Shown: piece after piece, positions 9,088 through 20,800 of the stretch
Numbering within the stretch: the first letter of the stretch is position 1
Layout: the number at the start of each line of letters is the position of its first letter
From: Reclinomonas americana ATCC 50394
Lineage: Eukaryota > Jakobida > Jakobea > Jakobida
Reading direction: 5' to 3'
Assembly (NCBI GenBank): GCA_048213135.1
Contig: PS015296.1
Location: 73,073 to 137,072 of the forward strand
Length of the DNA: 64,000 bases
The notes under the pieces: model-generated
What the model was told of the DNA's origin: nothing
Seen by the model: only the letters and a program-made list of their open reading frames with translations
Database searches by the model: none
Program-made: the position numbers and the translations under genes

Positions 9088-11811
9088 TCATTCTGAGGAG
9101 CGCCAGTTGCCACCGCCGAGCATTGAGGTGGTGAGTCGTCCGTTGGTGGGGTGTTGTGCAGCAGCAGCGGCTGACGGACCATTGCCGGTGGGCGTCGATG
9201 ATGCGGAGGAACCGGAGCGGTGTGTCCGCAGAGCGGCGGCTGTGCGCTCTTGCATGCTGCACACGGAAAGAGACAACATGTAAGTCTCTCTCTCTCTCTC
9301 TCTCTCTCCTCTTCTTACACACACTCGCTTCCTCGTACCTCAGCGAGCCGGGTATGAGCGTTGGTGCGCTGGAGCGGCGATCGTGGCTACCGGCGGCTGA
9401 GGTCGGCTGTGAGGGCGCCAGCAGACCGCGTGACTCGAGGTTCTTGCGCAGGATCTTTTGCGTCAGCTCCGTGTCGGTGACCACGTCGGTGGCCACCATG
9501 TCGACCTCGCGTGCACTAATGTCGCTAGTGAAGCGCGAGTGTGTGGTCTGCCGCCGCAGTTGCTTGAGGTCGCCCTCCGCCTGCGACGCGTGCTCCTTCA
9601 GGCGCTTGTTCTCCGCCAGCAAGTGGTCCAACATGCGCATCAGATCCATCTTCTCTTGTGGCGGTCGGCTTGCGCCGCTGCCGTTGCCGCTGTCGCTAGA
9701 GCCGCCCTTCAAAAACTTTTGTGCCAGTCTCAACGACTCCAGCTCCTCGTCCTTTTCGCGCAGCTGGCGCCGCAATTGGCCCACCTCCGACGCCAATGCC
9801 GCTCGTGCAGCCTCGTCCTCCGCCAACTGCATGGAAGGGGGAGGGGTCAACAACAGCGTTTTCAGAAACGAGACTCTGAGAGCGTAAAGCAACTCACCCT
9901 CCGTGCGTACAGGCTGCTTTCCGAGGCAATCTCATTAACCGTCGTCTCCTGAATGCGCAGCTCTGTGTTGGCTCTTGACAGCGAAGCCTCCGCATCGTTG
10001 GCTCGGCTCTCGGCGTCCGCCAGCTTCTGTTGCATCTCGTGCAGCTTGCGATCGTACAGCTCCTGCAGCTGCGCCAGTTCCTCACGCAACTGCGAGCGCT
10101 CCTTGCGCAAGCTCGCCTCCGCATCCCGCAACACCGCCGAACCCATGGTCCTGCAAGTCACCTTGTGTTCAGCGCGACACGCACACACACACAGCACTCC
10201 ATCGGTTCTCACGCCGCAACTGTCTGTTCTGCGTGCGATCCAACTCGCTGCGCAGCTGCGTGTTCTCCTCCTTCAGTCGGCGCCGGATGATATCCATTGT
10301 CTCCAACTTGGCGTCAATCACCATGCGCAGCAGTGCCACACTCTTTTCCACGCGCGCCGTGTTGACGCTCAGACCGCTGTCCATCGCCGCACTCACAATC
10401 GGCAAGTCGGAGCGCGTCTGCACTTGACCGGAAAACGACGGCAGGATTTCTGTGTGTGTGTGTGCGTGCATGGTAAGACTCCTCTGTTCCCACTTCGCTC
10501 TCACATGTGTGTGTGCGACGACGCAACGTCGTTGGAACGACTCGACCTCGTCGGCCAATCGTGCCAGCAATGCCGACGATGCCGAGGCCGACCTCTCCAC
10601 CGTCACGTCCTTGTCGGTGCGCGCCGAGTTCATCGACTGCACCTGGTTCAGCGACGACTCCAGATCGGCCACATGCAAGCGCAGCCGCGACACCTCGTCG
10701 CGCAGCGAGTCGACCTCGCGAGTCTTGCTCGCCAGCTCCTCCGCCTTGACGCCCTCCCGAATGTCGCGCGCCTTCTCCAAAAACGTGGATCGCGACAGCT
10801 TCAGCCGATCCAACTCCTTGCGCAACTCCCGATCGTGCTGCGTCAGCGATCCCAGCTGCGCCTTCAACAGCTCGTTCTCATTCTTCAACGACTGCACCAG
10901 CACCTCCGAGGCCGGCGACGCTCCACCCAGCGTCGACAGCATTGTCGGATGCGCACGACCCATTGACGACGCTGCACGAGGCGACGACGGCAACGCAAAT
11001 CGCAGCCCACTGGCCGTGCCCATCCCATTCCCACTAGCACTCTGCGGAGTCGCACCGCCACCACCCATCAATCGCGAGGAGGCCGGTGGAGAAGACGACC
11101 CATCGCCCAGCAACTAACATGATGACGATGGTGAGATCGATGTGCTGCACACACAAAGAGGACGAGAGATGCACGACGCAACATCGCGTCGATCGTACGC
11201 TCCACTGCCGCCACTCGTCTCACGCTCTGCACGAGGGGGAAAAAGTCGCTCAGGAAAACAACAGAGGCCATTTCACCGACGAGGCATGGCCTTGCACGCC
11301 ACGCACTCGTTCTCTCCATCTCCCTCTCTGCCTCTCTATGCATGCACACACGCCACTGCACACACACACACACAACCACGCACACTCTCTCTCGTCCCTG
11401 TCTCCGCGCCTCTCTCGCATATGCACTCACCAGCTTCCGCGACAAACATTCTCTCCTTCAATGAGCGATACTTCTCCAGCAACTCGGCGTTCTCCAAGCG
11501 CTCCAGCACACTCTCAGCCACGTCAAGAACCTTAACAGACCGAATATGAGTCAAGACACTTCCTCCGGCACGCGTTTTTTCACAATGAAACAAGCACCTG
11601 CATTGCACTCGGTTCCGCTGTCGCCATATACAAATGCACTCACACTCTCAATGCACTGCACTCCTCCCTCTGCAGAGTCCAACAACAATCGCTCAACGTG
11701 AAAGTGCTTTTGGGTTTTGCGTGACAAACACGACCAGCGAGCCGCGCATGCAATCTGTCCGCATTGTCCGTGCTGGACCGTTACGCCTTTGTTGTGTTTT
11801 TTGAATGGCAT
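9088..11811 (-). CDS. Long coiled-coil protein, unknown function, head-to-head with CEP78
   Basis: Eight exons (upper to lower: 11644-11811, 11431-11530, 11183-11226, 10528-11113, 10221-10449, 9898-10150, 9339-9826, 9088-9256) join in phase to 678 residues. I do not recognise a family. After a basic N terminus (MPFKKHNKG) there is a helical stretch VLDVAESVLERLENAELLEKY. A low-complexity Ser/Gly segment follows, then long heptad-rich coiled coils (KNENELLKAQLGSLTQHDRE, LRKERSQLREELAQLQELYD, EVGQLRRQLREKDEELESLR). The tail is Ser/Thr/Ala-rich and ends in GGGNWRSSE. Three of its introns use GTTGCG donors. Its start codon overlaps that of the CEP78 homologue, so a shared promoter and perhaps a centrosomal or ciliary role are reasonable inferences, nothing more. 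The first exon is the least certain. Confidence 0.75.
11805..11811. promoter_or_regulatory. Overlapping divergent start codons (bidirectional start)
   Basis: Bases 11805-11811 read ATGGCAT. The first three bases are the plus-strand ATG of the CEP78 homologue and the last three, read on the other strand, are the ATG of the coiled-coil gene. The plus frame has a TGA immediately upstream of its ATG, so it cannot extend. If both starts are real, each 5' UTR and promoter lies within the other gene. Confidence 0.55.
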
Positions 11812-14491
11812 CGACTCCGTACTCGCATAACAAGGCTGCGGCTGCGGCAACGGCCAGTGTGGCGTCTCCCTCCGGTGGAGGCGGTGTGGCGGTATCCCGC
11901 GGTCCGCGTGGATCGACGGCCGACTTGTCGCTGATTGGGGTGCCGGTGAGTTCGTGGCAGCGGCGGTATGAGCGGACGTGTGCGCGGATGAAGGTCAAGC
12001 CGGTGGATGCGGTGTTGATGGCGCTGCGAGGGCAGTCGATGTCGACGTCGGCGGCGTCGGATTTGCGGATTGATGCGACGGCGATCAAGGTCGAGCAGTG
12101 GGGACCGCTGAATGCGTCGTTGAAGCGCACGACGACGTTGCGACGTGTGCGTGTATATCTCGATCCGGATTACTTGGAGGATGGTGAGACACAGAGAGAG
12201 AGAGAGAGAGACTATTCATCATTGCCTTTCACACCATGCCCATCATTATTTTTGTGTACGATGGCCCAGCCGCTGAGGCGGAGCAGAGAGCAAAGGACAA
12301 GGCTGCGCGAGTGCAGGGCTCCAGCAACGCGCTTGGTGAGACCTCCGTCGACGAGGAGACAGACATGCCTCTTATTTTGATGCCCGATATCCTCCCCGTC
12401 TTTTTCCGAAGAGCCAACAACACACTCATGCTCTGTGTCTCTGTGTGTCTGCGTGCAGCGACGACCGGTCCATCGTGTAATCGCAAGTTTACCGGCGTGC
12501 ACAACGATACCGTCAATCAGAAGATGTGGAGGTGAGAGGCGGTCGGATGGACTTGGGAAAAAACATGCGTGACTGACGATGGCTATGGGTGTACGCAGAG
12601 CGCTGGCCGAGAGCATGTATGCCAGCGAGGTGCTGCAGTCAATCGAGGTGGTCGACATTCCGATCACGTCGCCCACTTGCGCCGAGTACATGTGCAAGGT
12701 GTGTATAATACATTCGAAAGTGTTGACCAACAAAGTCGCTCACACTCGTCGCTGCACAGGGCCTCATGCACACATCGTGCCTGCAGGCGCTGAGTCTGCA
12801 CGGCAGCCGTCTCGGTGATCCATCCGTTCGACGTTGCGCACCGGCTTCCTTATCTGCACAATCGTGGCACCGTGTTCACACTTTCCTCTCTATCTCTCTC
12901 TCTCGTTCAGTCATGTGTGCGGCTCTGCGCGACAATCACAGTGTGCGAATGCTGGATCTGTCGCAGTGCGCGCTGACAGATGTCGCTGCGGCGGCGCTGG
13001 CCGAACTACTGAAGCACCAGTCCACCACGCGAGACACCACCGCCTGGGAGGACACGCTGCGCGGTCGCCACATGACGAACAGACCCATTGGTGTGGAGCA
13101 GGTGGACCTGAGTGACAACAAGATCACCGACGTTGGCGCGTTCAACCTGAGTCGAGCACTGGCACAAGATCGGTGGCTCGAGGCGATAAGCCTGCGCGCC
13201 AATCGCATCGGGAACAAGGGCATCAAGGCGCTGGTGCTGATGCTCGTCGAGAACACGGGAATTCAGTTTATGAATTTCGGCGACAACCCCGGCGTCGATG
13301 GTGCGTGCTCCACTGTGAAAAAAAAAACACAACTCATCACGCCCTGTGGCCAACACACATGTGTGCTACGCAGTGTTGCAAGACGGCGTGGCCAACTCGC
13401 AAGGCATCTTCTCCATGTTCTCGAAAAACAATTGGTACTTTGTCGGCCCTGCCCTGTGCAAGAACGCCGATCCACTGCGAGGCGCTCCGCGCAATCTCGA
13501 CGGTCGCGGTGACGCCGGCTCGGCGGTGGGTACACCGGCCATGTCGGCCCTCGGCGCTGGTTCCAATGTTCGTGGCAGTCAGTTTGGCGGTGGTGGGCGG
13601 TGGAGTGGCCACGCGCAACAGCCATCGCAGTCGACTGGAATCTCGGCGGCAGAGGGCAGTCGTGCCGACGTCGCAGCACAGCAGTGGGAGCAAATGTACG
13701 AGGAGGAGCGGAGGCGGAATGTGGCGCTGGAGGAGAGGTTACGACAGCTGGTACGGGAGCGCGACGAGGCAATCCAACAGGCGGCCACCGTCGCCACGTC
13801 GGCCGCCGCTGCAACCGCCGCAGCCGCGGCAACGGCGGCAGCGGCGACAGCGGCGACAGCGGCGGCAACGGCGGCGTCCGGTGAGCCGGCTGGTGCGATG
13901 CCTCTGAGCGCGCCTTCGGCGCCCGCCCACCCGCAGTTGGGTGGAGGTGGCGGTGAGGAGCAGCGGCTCGACGTGTTGGATCGCCTGTTTGAGCTGGCGT
14001 GTGCCGGCGGCGAGTCACCCATGAGCGAGGAACACGAGGAGCACGTGGTGGGCCTGCTGGAGCGCTGCCTGCGTCGCTTCGCCGAGATCACCGAGATTGT
14101 CGAGCATCGCAAGATGCTCACGGAGCGCGCCACCGCCTCGGCGTACTTTGGCGGCACACACGTCGAGGTGGCACCGCAGCATGTGTTTGAGGCCCGCCAC
14201 CAGGCACATCCACACGCCCAGCAGCGGTACCCGGTCAATGCTGGATTCGACAACTCGGACTTCGGCATGTCGTCCATGGCCGAGCGGCGACCGCGCTCCT
14301 CGTCAGCACCACGCGGCGGTCGCTCCACCACCGCGCAACAGCGACCACTCTCGGCCGGATCGTCGAGCCGACCACCACTGCCGCGAGCTGGTGCGGCCGA
14401 GGACATGGCGGCCGTCGCCGCTGCATCAGGTGCCAGTGTTGACATGCTCTCGCAGATGGTGTATTCGCGTCTGCACAATTTGTGGACCTGA
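11805..14491 (+). CDS. CEP78: CEP78-like leucine-rich-repeat centrosomal protein
   Basis: CEP78 is a centriole/basal-body protein needed for normal cilia in animals. Seven exons (11805-12183, 12270-12335, 12459-12531, 12599-12698, 12760-12832, 12911-13300, 13374-14491) join in phase to 732 residues. The N-terminal half is LRR-like. The segment LLKHQSTTRDTTAWEDTLR (about 263-281), followed by VEQVDLSDNKITDVGAFNLS, RWLEAISLRANRIGNKG and a final N-P-x-x-D, parallels the CEP78 sequence around its YQTMRRHEETWAESLR block. The N-terminal W-x-x-R-Y...C-A-R segment also fits CEP78's start. The C-terminal half has a coiled coil (about 464-496), an Ala-rich run and a helix VLDRLFELACAGGE, as in CEP78's coiled-coil tail. 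No human sequence was aligned by program. Confidence 0.82.
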
Positions 14492-14544
14492 GAGAATGAA
14501 GGACAGTGTTTCGATATCTGTACATTTCCGAATTCGGTCGGGTG

Positions 14545-14613
14545 GGGATATGGCGGCCGTCAAGTGCCAGCGTCGACATGCTCTCGCAGATGGTGTATTC
14601 GCCTGCATAACCT
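14545..14613 (+). repeat. Degenerate tandem copy of the CEP78 gene 3' end
   Basis: Downstream of the CEP78 stop, 14548-14613 repeats the last part of its coding exon. Both contain GATATGGCGGCCGTC or GACATGGCGGCCGTC, then GCCAG(T/C)GT(T/C)GACATGCTCTCGC and AGATGGTGTATTCGC. The copy has a deletion of about 11 bases near its start and a small change near TTCGC, so it does not encode the same tail in one frame. The intergenic stretch 14492-14861 holds nothing else except the (CA)n and C-run below. Confidence 0.85.
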
Positions 14614-14738
14614 GTGGGGGGAAGGAAGTTGTTTTGTATTTCCGACGCGGTTTTCTTGACCGTTAACAGCCTTGTTTTCACGCATTGTACGAGAGAGTGC
14701 TCACTCTCACATTTTCTCCCCGCCCCTCTTCGCGGAGT

Positions 14739-14739
<1 letters not shown>

Positions 14740-14778
<39 letters not shown>

Positions 14779-14816
14779 TTGGTCTGTGCACACTGCGCAA
14801 TACCCCCCCCCCCCAC
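14740..14816. repeat. (CA)n microsatellite and C-homopolymer
   Basis: A (CA)n run of about 17 units at 14740-14775 is followed by a run of about ten C at 14804-14814. Both lie just upstream of the P4-ATPase start. Confidence 0.95.
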
Positions 14817-14861
14817 ATGCATTCGTCTCCACCACAACAGGTTCGTAATGCGGTTGATCCA

Positions 14862-17800
14862 ATGCAAACACCTCTTCCTCTCTCTCCCTCGTCCACTCTC
14901 CGTCTGGCTATCGCCCTGACACCACTCTGTCAACAACAGGAGCACCATGGGAGGGCCGGCGGCAGTGCCAGGAGACGCAGTGTGCCATTTTCGCCCACAC
15001 ACAGTCCCACCGTGTCGATGACGCACGAGGCAACAGCAGACGCACATCCGCCTCTCTTTCAAGCACGACCAGGATCTGGCGTCGCTGAGAATGCTGTGGC
15101 TGGTGGTGTGAACGACGATCAGCCGCGACACGATCCATGTGTGGCGGCGTTTGGTGGGTGCGACAATGATCGGGTGGAGTCTGTGGGATCGCCCTCTTCC
15201 TCCTCCTCGTCGTCGTCCTCTTCGGCGGCCTCGTCGCCCACGCCACCGCACAGTAAGGTCGGCAGGGTGTTTAGCTTGGACAGCGACACGGCAGTGCCAG
15301 CCGAGACGATGAGTGCTCTGGCGAGCGTGCGATTGTCGAGTCGACGACCTGTGTTGCAGCCGCTTCCGGTGGCGCCCACGATCATCGGCACCAGTGGAAG
15401 CAGTGTCGGAGGCGGCGGTGGCAGCGGTGGCCTATCGTCGGGCGACAAGGGAGGCACACAACACAGGACGCGAAGAAGAACGCGAGTGGTGGTGATTGGC
15501 GACCCAGAGTCCACCGAGCAGCTGGCGCAGGAACGGCGACGGCTGGGCGTCGGTGAGCGGAAACCCATGTCGGGTAACGACTATCGCACAGCGTGCTACA
15601 CGCTGCTGAATTTTGTACCAAAGAACTGTTGCGTGGCTTGGAGAGTCCCCTCCTTGTCAGCCTTCGCTTCTCACAGCGTGATGCACATAGTGTGGCTTCA
15701 ATCCATCAAGCCAGCAAATATCTATTTTTTGTTTACGATTGGTGAGTGCGATTGTTGTTGTCATGGACGTGCGTGTGTTCTTGCTGTCATGTATCCCTCC
15801 ATCATTGTCGCGGTCACATCGTTCTCTTTCTTCTTCACCGCTTTTCCGTTCATTTTCATGTTGCTGACCGAGACTCTCTGTTCCACAACGCGCTCACAGC
15901 ATTAATGGTACGTCTGCTCGAAGGTGTGTCGTCCACTTGCACACTCGGGTGAACTCACTTGGTGCTTGCAGTGTATTCCGGCGGTGGCACCCTTTGGACC
16001 CCTGTCGGCGGCCATTGTTGCGTGACGCATACAATGTGAGGATGGATGATGGTTCATTGTACTCATCGCCGTCGAACAGAGCTTGGCCTTTGTATATGCG
16101 GTGGCTGCCACCAAGGACGCAACTGTCGATTGGGTGGGCGCGTGGCGTGCCCCCTTGATTATTTACCGTAACTCATTGTCACCCTCTTGCAGGCGCGCCA
16201 CAAAGTTGATCGAGCGGTCAACAATCGGGCGGTGGAGGTGTACAACAGAGATCCCGTAACTGGTGAGGGCGAGAGAGAGAGAGAAGGAAGCAGTGCTCAG
16301 CCCGAATGTCGCCTTCCATATCCTGATCCGTTGGCAACAGAGCGTGGCGAATGGGTGGCCAACACCTGGTCAAACCTCCGTGTGGGTGACATTGTTCGGG
16401 TGAAATGCGATGAACCGGTGCCCGCCGACATGCTGCTGCTGGCGTCGTCCGAGCCCGGCGGTTGCTGCTTTATCGACACCATGACACTGGATGGGGAGAC
16501 CAATTTGAAAACCAAGGATGGTTTCCAGCAAACTCGCGCACTCTGTGTGGAGGACGTGTGCCGTGTCGCCGGTTTTGTGGAGGTTTGTAGGCGCAAGGGG
16601 AAGGAAGGGAGAGGAAGGGAGAGAAGGGAGAGGAGGGAAGAAGAAAGGGGGAGGAGAGACTGCTACACAGAGAGGGATGCAGAGAGAGTGAGTACGAGAG
16701 AAGGAGGGATGCAGGAAGAGCGAGAGAGAGAGACAGCAGGGAGACAAGGCATAGAGAGATAGGTAAGCACTGACGAGAGAGAAGGAATGCAAAGAGAGAG
16801 ATAAACAATGAGAGAGAGTGCGAGACAAGGAGGGATGCAGGGAGCGAGCAAGGGAGAGGCAAAGATAGGCAAGAGAGAAAGAGAGGCAGGGAGGCAAAGA
16901 GAGAAGGGAGGCAAGGAGAGAAGAGAGGGAGAGGAGAGACTCTAGACAGAGAGAGATGCAGAGTGAGCGAGAGAGGAGCACGGACAGAGGAGGGAGAGGG
17001 AGAGCGAAGAGCGTGGAGGAGAGACTGCTAGACAGAGAGGGATACAGAGAGAGAGGAGTGGCTACCAGGCTGGGAAAGATGCAAAAGGGGAGAGAAAGAG
17101 AAGCAGATAGAGCGAAGGAATGCATAGAGAGTGAAAGAGGCACGCAGGGAAGAGTGAGAAGAGGAGCGACCGCCAGACAGGGGAGATGAGAGAGAGGCAA
17201 GGTAAGCGAGGACACTGCCAGGCAGGGAATGTTGCACAGAGAGAGAGAGAGAGAGAGGAGGAGGAGAGAAACGCGATGGGCTCGATTGTGGCGATCACTG
17301 AACGTGCGTGTGTAGTGCGACGTGCCGAATCTCGACCTTGACAAGTGGGATGGAGTGTATCACACCGAGTGGCCGCCATTACCGGGACGCACCGGCGTCA
17401 GTGTCAGTATTGCCAACATGGCACTCAGAGTTGCGTGCGTGTGGGGCTCGGGTAACGAGGCTCCGTATCGTTATTCACAACCGTGCACATTCCACATTGC
17501 AGGAGTGCGTGCTGCGCAACACCGAGTGGATCATCGGTTTGGTGGTCTACGCTGGACGCGACGCTAAGCTGGCCATGCAAAACGGAAGTGCGCAGACGAG
17601 AGCCAAGGTTTTTCGGGCACCGTTCGTTACCGCGTGTCCGCTGTGCGATATTCACTGTCCGCTTGTAGCTCGGCAAGTCGGATCGCCGACTCAACTACAT
17701 TGTGCTGTTCTCTGTCGGCGTCCTCTTCGTGATGTGTGCCATCTGCGGCGGCGGTCTGATCAATTTTAACGTGCGTCCGCACTGCGAATTCGTCCGTCTA

Positions 17801-20800
17801 TGTGTCAGCAGTGCATGTGACTCGCTGCGTACTCGCAACAGGCACAACACAGCACCTCGTGGTACCTGTCACTGGGTTCAGCGAGCTCTGGACTCGACAT
17901 TTTGATTGCCTTTCTCTCCTACGTGACCTCGTTCAACGCGATCGTGTCGATTGCCCTGTACATTACGCTCGACATTATTCGCATCTATCATGCCAAGGTA
18001 CATGCATCTGTCCACCATGCGCGCATCCTGTGCCTCCTACTGACTGTCTTCCGACTCATTTCTTGCAGTTCATCGAGTGGGATCACCAAATGTACTCGCC
18101 GGCAACCGATACGCCAGCCGTGGCTCGCACTGCACACTTGTGCGACGAACTCGGTCGAGTGGACTACATCTTCACCGACAAGACGGGAACGCTGACGCAG
18201 AATCGAATGGATTTTATGAAATGCAGCATTGCCGGCGAGTCGTACGGATGCGGCCTCACAGAGGTCTCGTATCTGTCAATCGCATGGCAACAACAGTCGT
18301 TGTTCTCTCGTGCTGACACCCCACCACCACAGATTGGCAAGGCTCTGCTGCAACGGCGTGGTCTGCCAGTTCCACCGGATCCGGTGGTGCCCGAAGGCCT
18401 CGAGTTGGAAGAAGTTGAGCATTGAGATGTGCGCACGCTCTTTTTTTGTTCATCCCTTCTCAGCATGGTACTGGCACGCAGGGGTTCAATTTTCGTGACG
18501 ACAGGCTGCTGGCCGCGTTTTGGAGATTACAGCCCAACGCAGATGCTATTGAGCACTTTTTCTACATGCTGGCCCTCTGCAACTCGGTGCTGGTGCGCAT
18601 GAACATGGAGAATCCAGGAGGTGTGGCGATCTCCGTTAATGCACGAATCACTTGTGTAAGTCACTGACGCTGTTTGAGCAGAGTTTGAGTATTCGGGTCC
18701 CAATCCAGACGAGGTGGCGCTGGTGGTGGCCGCTCGCAAGTTTGGCTTTGTGCTCATGGAAGCCGACGATGTGTGAGTCCAGGCTTGAGGGTCTGCGATG
18801 TTTCTCCCCCCTCTATCCTTCTGAGTCTCCTGCTTCCGGCTCCGCAGTGCCAAGGACGTGCAACGGCTCGACATGGACGCAACGCAGTCATTCCAGGTGC
18901 TCAACATGTTCCCATTCACCTCGCAACGCAAGCGCATGTCCATTGTCGTGCGACATCCCGACTCTGGTGTGTAACTGGCCACGACGCTCTACGCAAACGA
19001 TACAATCACTCACTCATTCACTTAATGCAGGTCAAGTGATCGTGTACTGCAAGGGCGCAGACGACATGATCATGAGTCGTCTGAATGGCGACAGTCGGTG
19101 GCGGCCGGAGACGCAGGAGCACATTGACGTGCGTTTTCCCTTGTCGTCGAGAAATTTGGTGCGCCGTCTTCCTCATAATTGTACACGCAGACATTTGCGC
19201 ACGAGGGTCTGCGCACATTGTGCTTTGCGATGCGCGTGCTGACGGAGACCGAGTACGCCGTGTGGCGCATCCGCTTCGATGTGGCGAACACCGCGCTCAA
19301 CAACCGCGCCGCCAAGGTTTGCGACGCGACGATTTGTGAGAGGCGATGGTGGCGGGAGTGACTGAGTATGCGCGCACAGGTGGAGGCCATGGCGGACGAG
19401 CTGGAGCGCAACTTGACGCTGGTGGGCGCCAGTGCCATTGAGGACCGACTGCAGGAGGACGTGTCACAGACGATCGCCAACTTGCGCAGAGCCGAAATCA
19501 AGATCTGGATGCTCACCGGGTAACGCGACCTCGAATCACTGCCGTGAGTAGATTCACAAGGGCACTCAAACAACATGCACGCACAGAGACAAGTGGGACA
19601 CGGCAATCAACATTGGGCACGCGTGCGCGCTGCTGTCGGATGACATGTACATGGCCACGATCCGCGGTGACATGACTCCCGCGGGGAACCTGTTGCGTTA
19701 ATCTCTCGTGGCCGTGAAGGGATTTTTCTCTTCTCACGAGAGTGTGCTTGCCAGTTTCGCTGCCAGTGACTCCTTTATCAAGCTCGGCGTGCGCGAGGAG
19801 CTGGAAGAGGAGCTGGCAAACACGAAAAAGCTGGCGAGTACACTCACTACAGCGGTAGTCTCCCTTCCACCAGGTTGCTGACAGCGGAAACAGGGACACG
19901 GAAAAGAGTACTGCGTCATCATTGAGGGCAGCGCGTTAAAGCACGCGCTGGAGCCCGGCTTGCGATCGCTGCTGCGTGAGTTGAGCATGAATTCAAGTGC
20001 AGTCATCTGCTGCCGCGTGTCGCCCGATCAAAAGGCCGCCGTCGTGGCCCTGCTTAACGACGTGCCCAAGCGACGCCGCCGCGACAAGAAGCGAATGCGA
20101 AGAAAGAGTGCGTTGAGCCAACTGTCGAGCTTCTCCAGCGACGAAGAGGAGGACGACGATGATGGTGACAATGACGACGACGGAAGTGAGGATGGCGCCG
20201 TCCACAAGCGCGGCCATTCGAGGGTATGCTATCCGGGGGAAGGCTCTCTTCTCTTCACGTTTCTCCCCTTCCCGTCCCTTCTGTTCCCTCCTCCCTTCCA
20301 CGTCTCTCCTTTCTCATCACTTGTGCTCTCCCCTTCTCTCTTCTCCTCTCACTGCTTGTGTCACAGGCTGCATCGTCGCCCGCCACTGTCGCTCGCGTAA
20401 GCACTGCCCTGGCCAAGCTGCGCGAGGCGCGTCTGTTGTCGCGAGTGGCATTGAGCCGTGATGCGCGCGACGTGAGGCGAATCGACATTGAGCAGTACGA
20501 CATGGAGGGTGCGGGGAGAGAGTCGCATCTCCACGGTGCACTCATGTCACCGGGAACGGCGTCGCTCGGGCAGGTGAAGCAGATTCAGCAGATTGTGCCT
20601 GCGCCTCCACCACCACCGCCACCACCATCACAGGCACCAGCATCATCGCGGGTGTCCGACCGCAAGTCGAGCAGTGGTTCCACTCTCGAAGACATGCAGC
20701 TGCCGGAGCCGCCGAAAAAGTCCCTTCTCGACAGCTGGCTCGGGTGCAGCAGGCGCTCGCGCAAGGCTCCCGAGGCTGAACAGCGAAGGCGATTTGTCAC

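Noticed and set aside
10169-11113. Continuous frame across 10450-10527 in the coiled-coil gene as coding
   Set aside because: The stretch contains (GT)n/(CA)n and is bounded by GTTGCG and CACACAG; its length is a multiple of three, so it stays open, but it breaks the coiled coil. Treated as an intron.
16370-17344. Minus-strand 324-codon open frame, Ser/Leu-rich
   Set aside because: It is the reverse of a GA-rich P4-ATPase intron plus part of a real exon; composition is pure low complexity.
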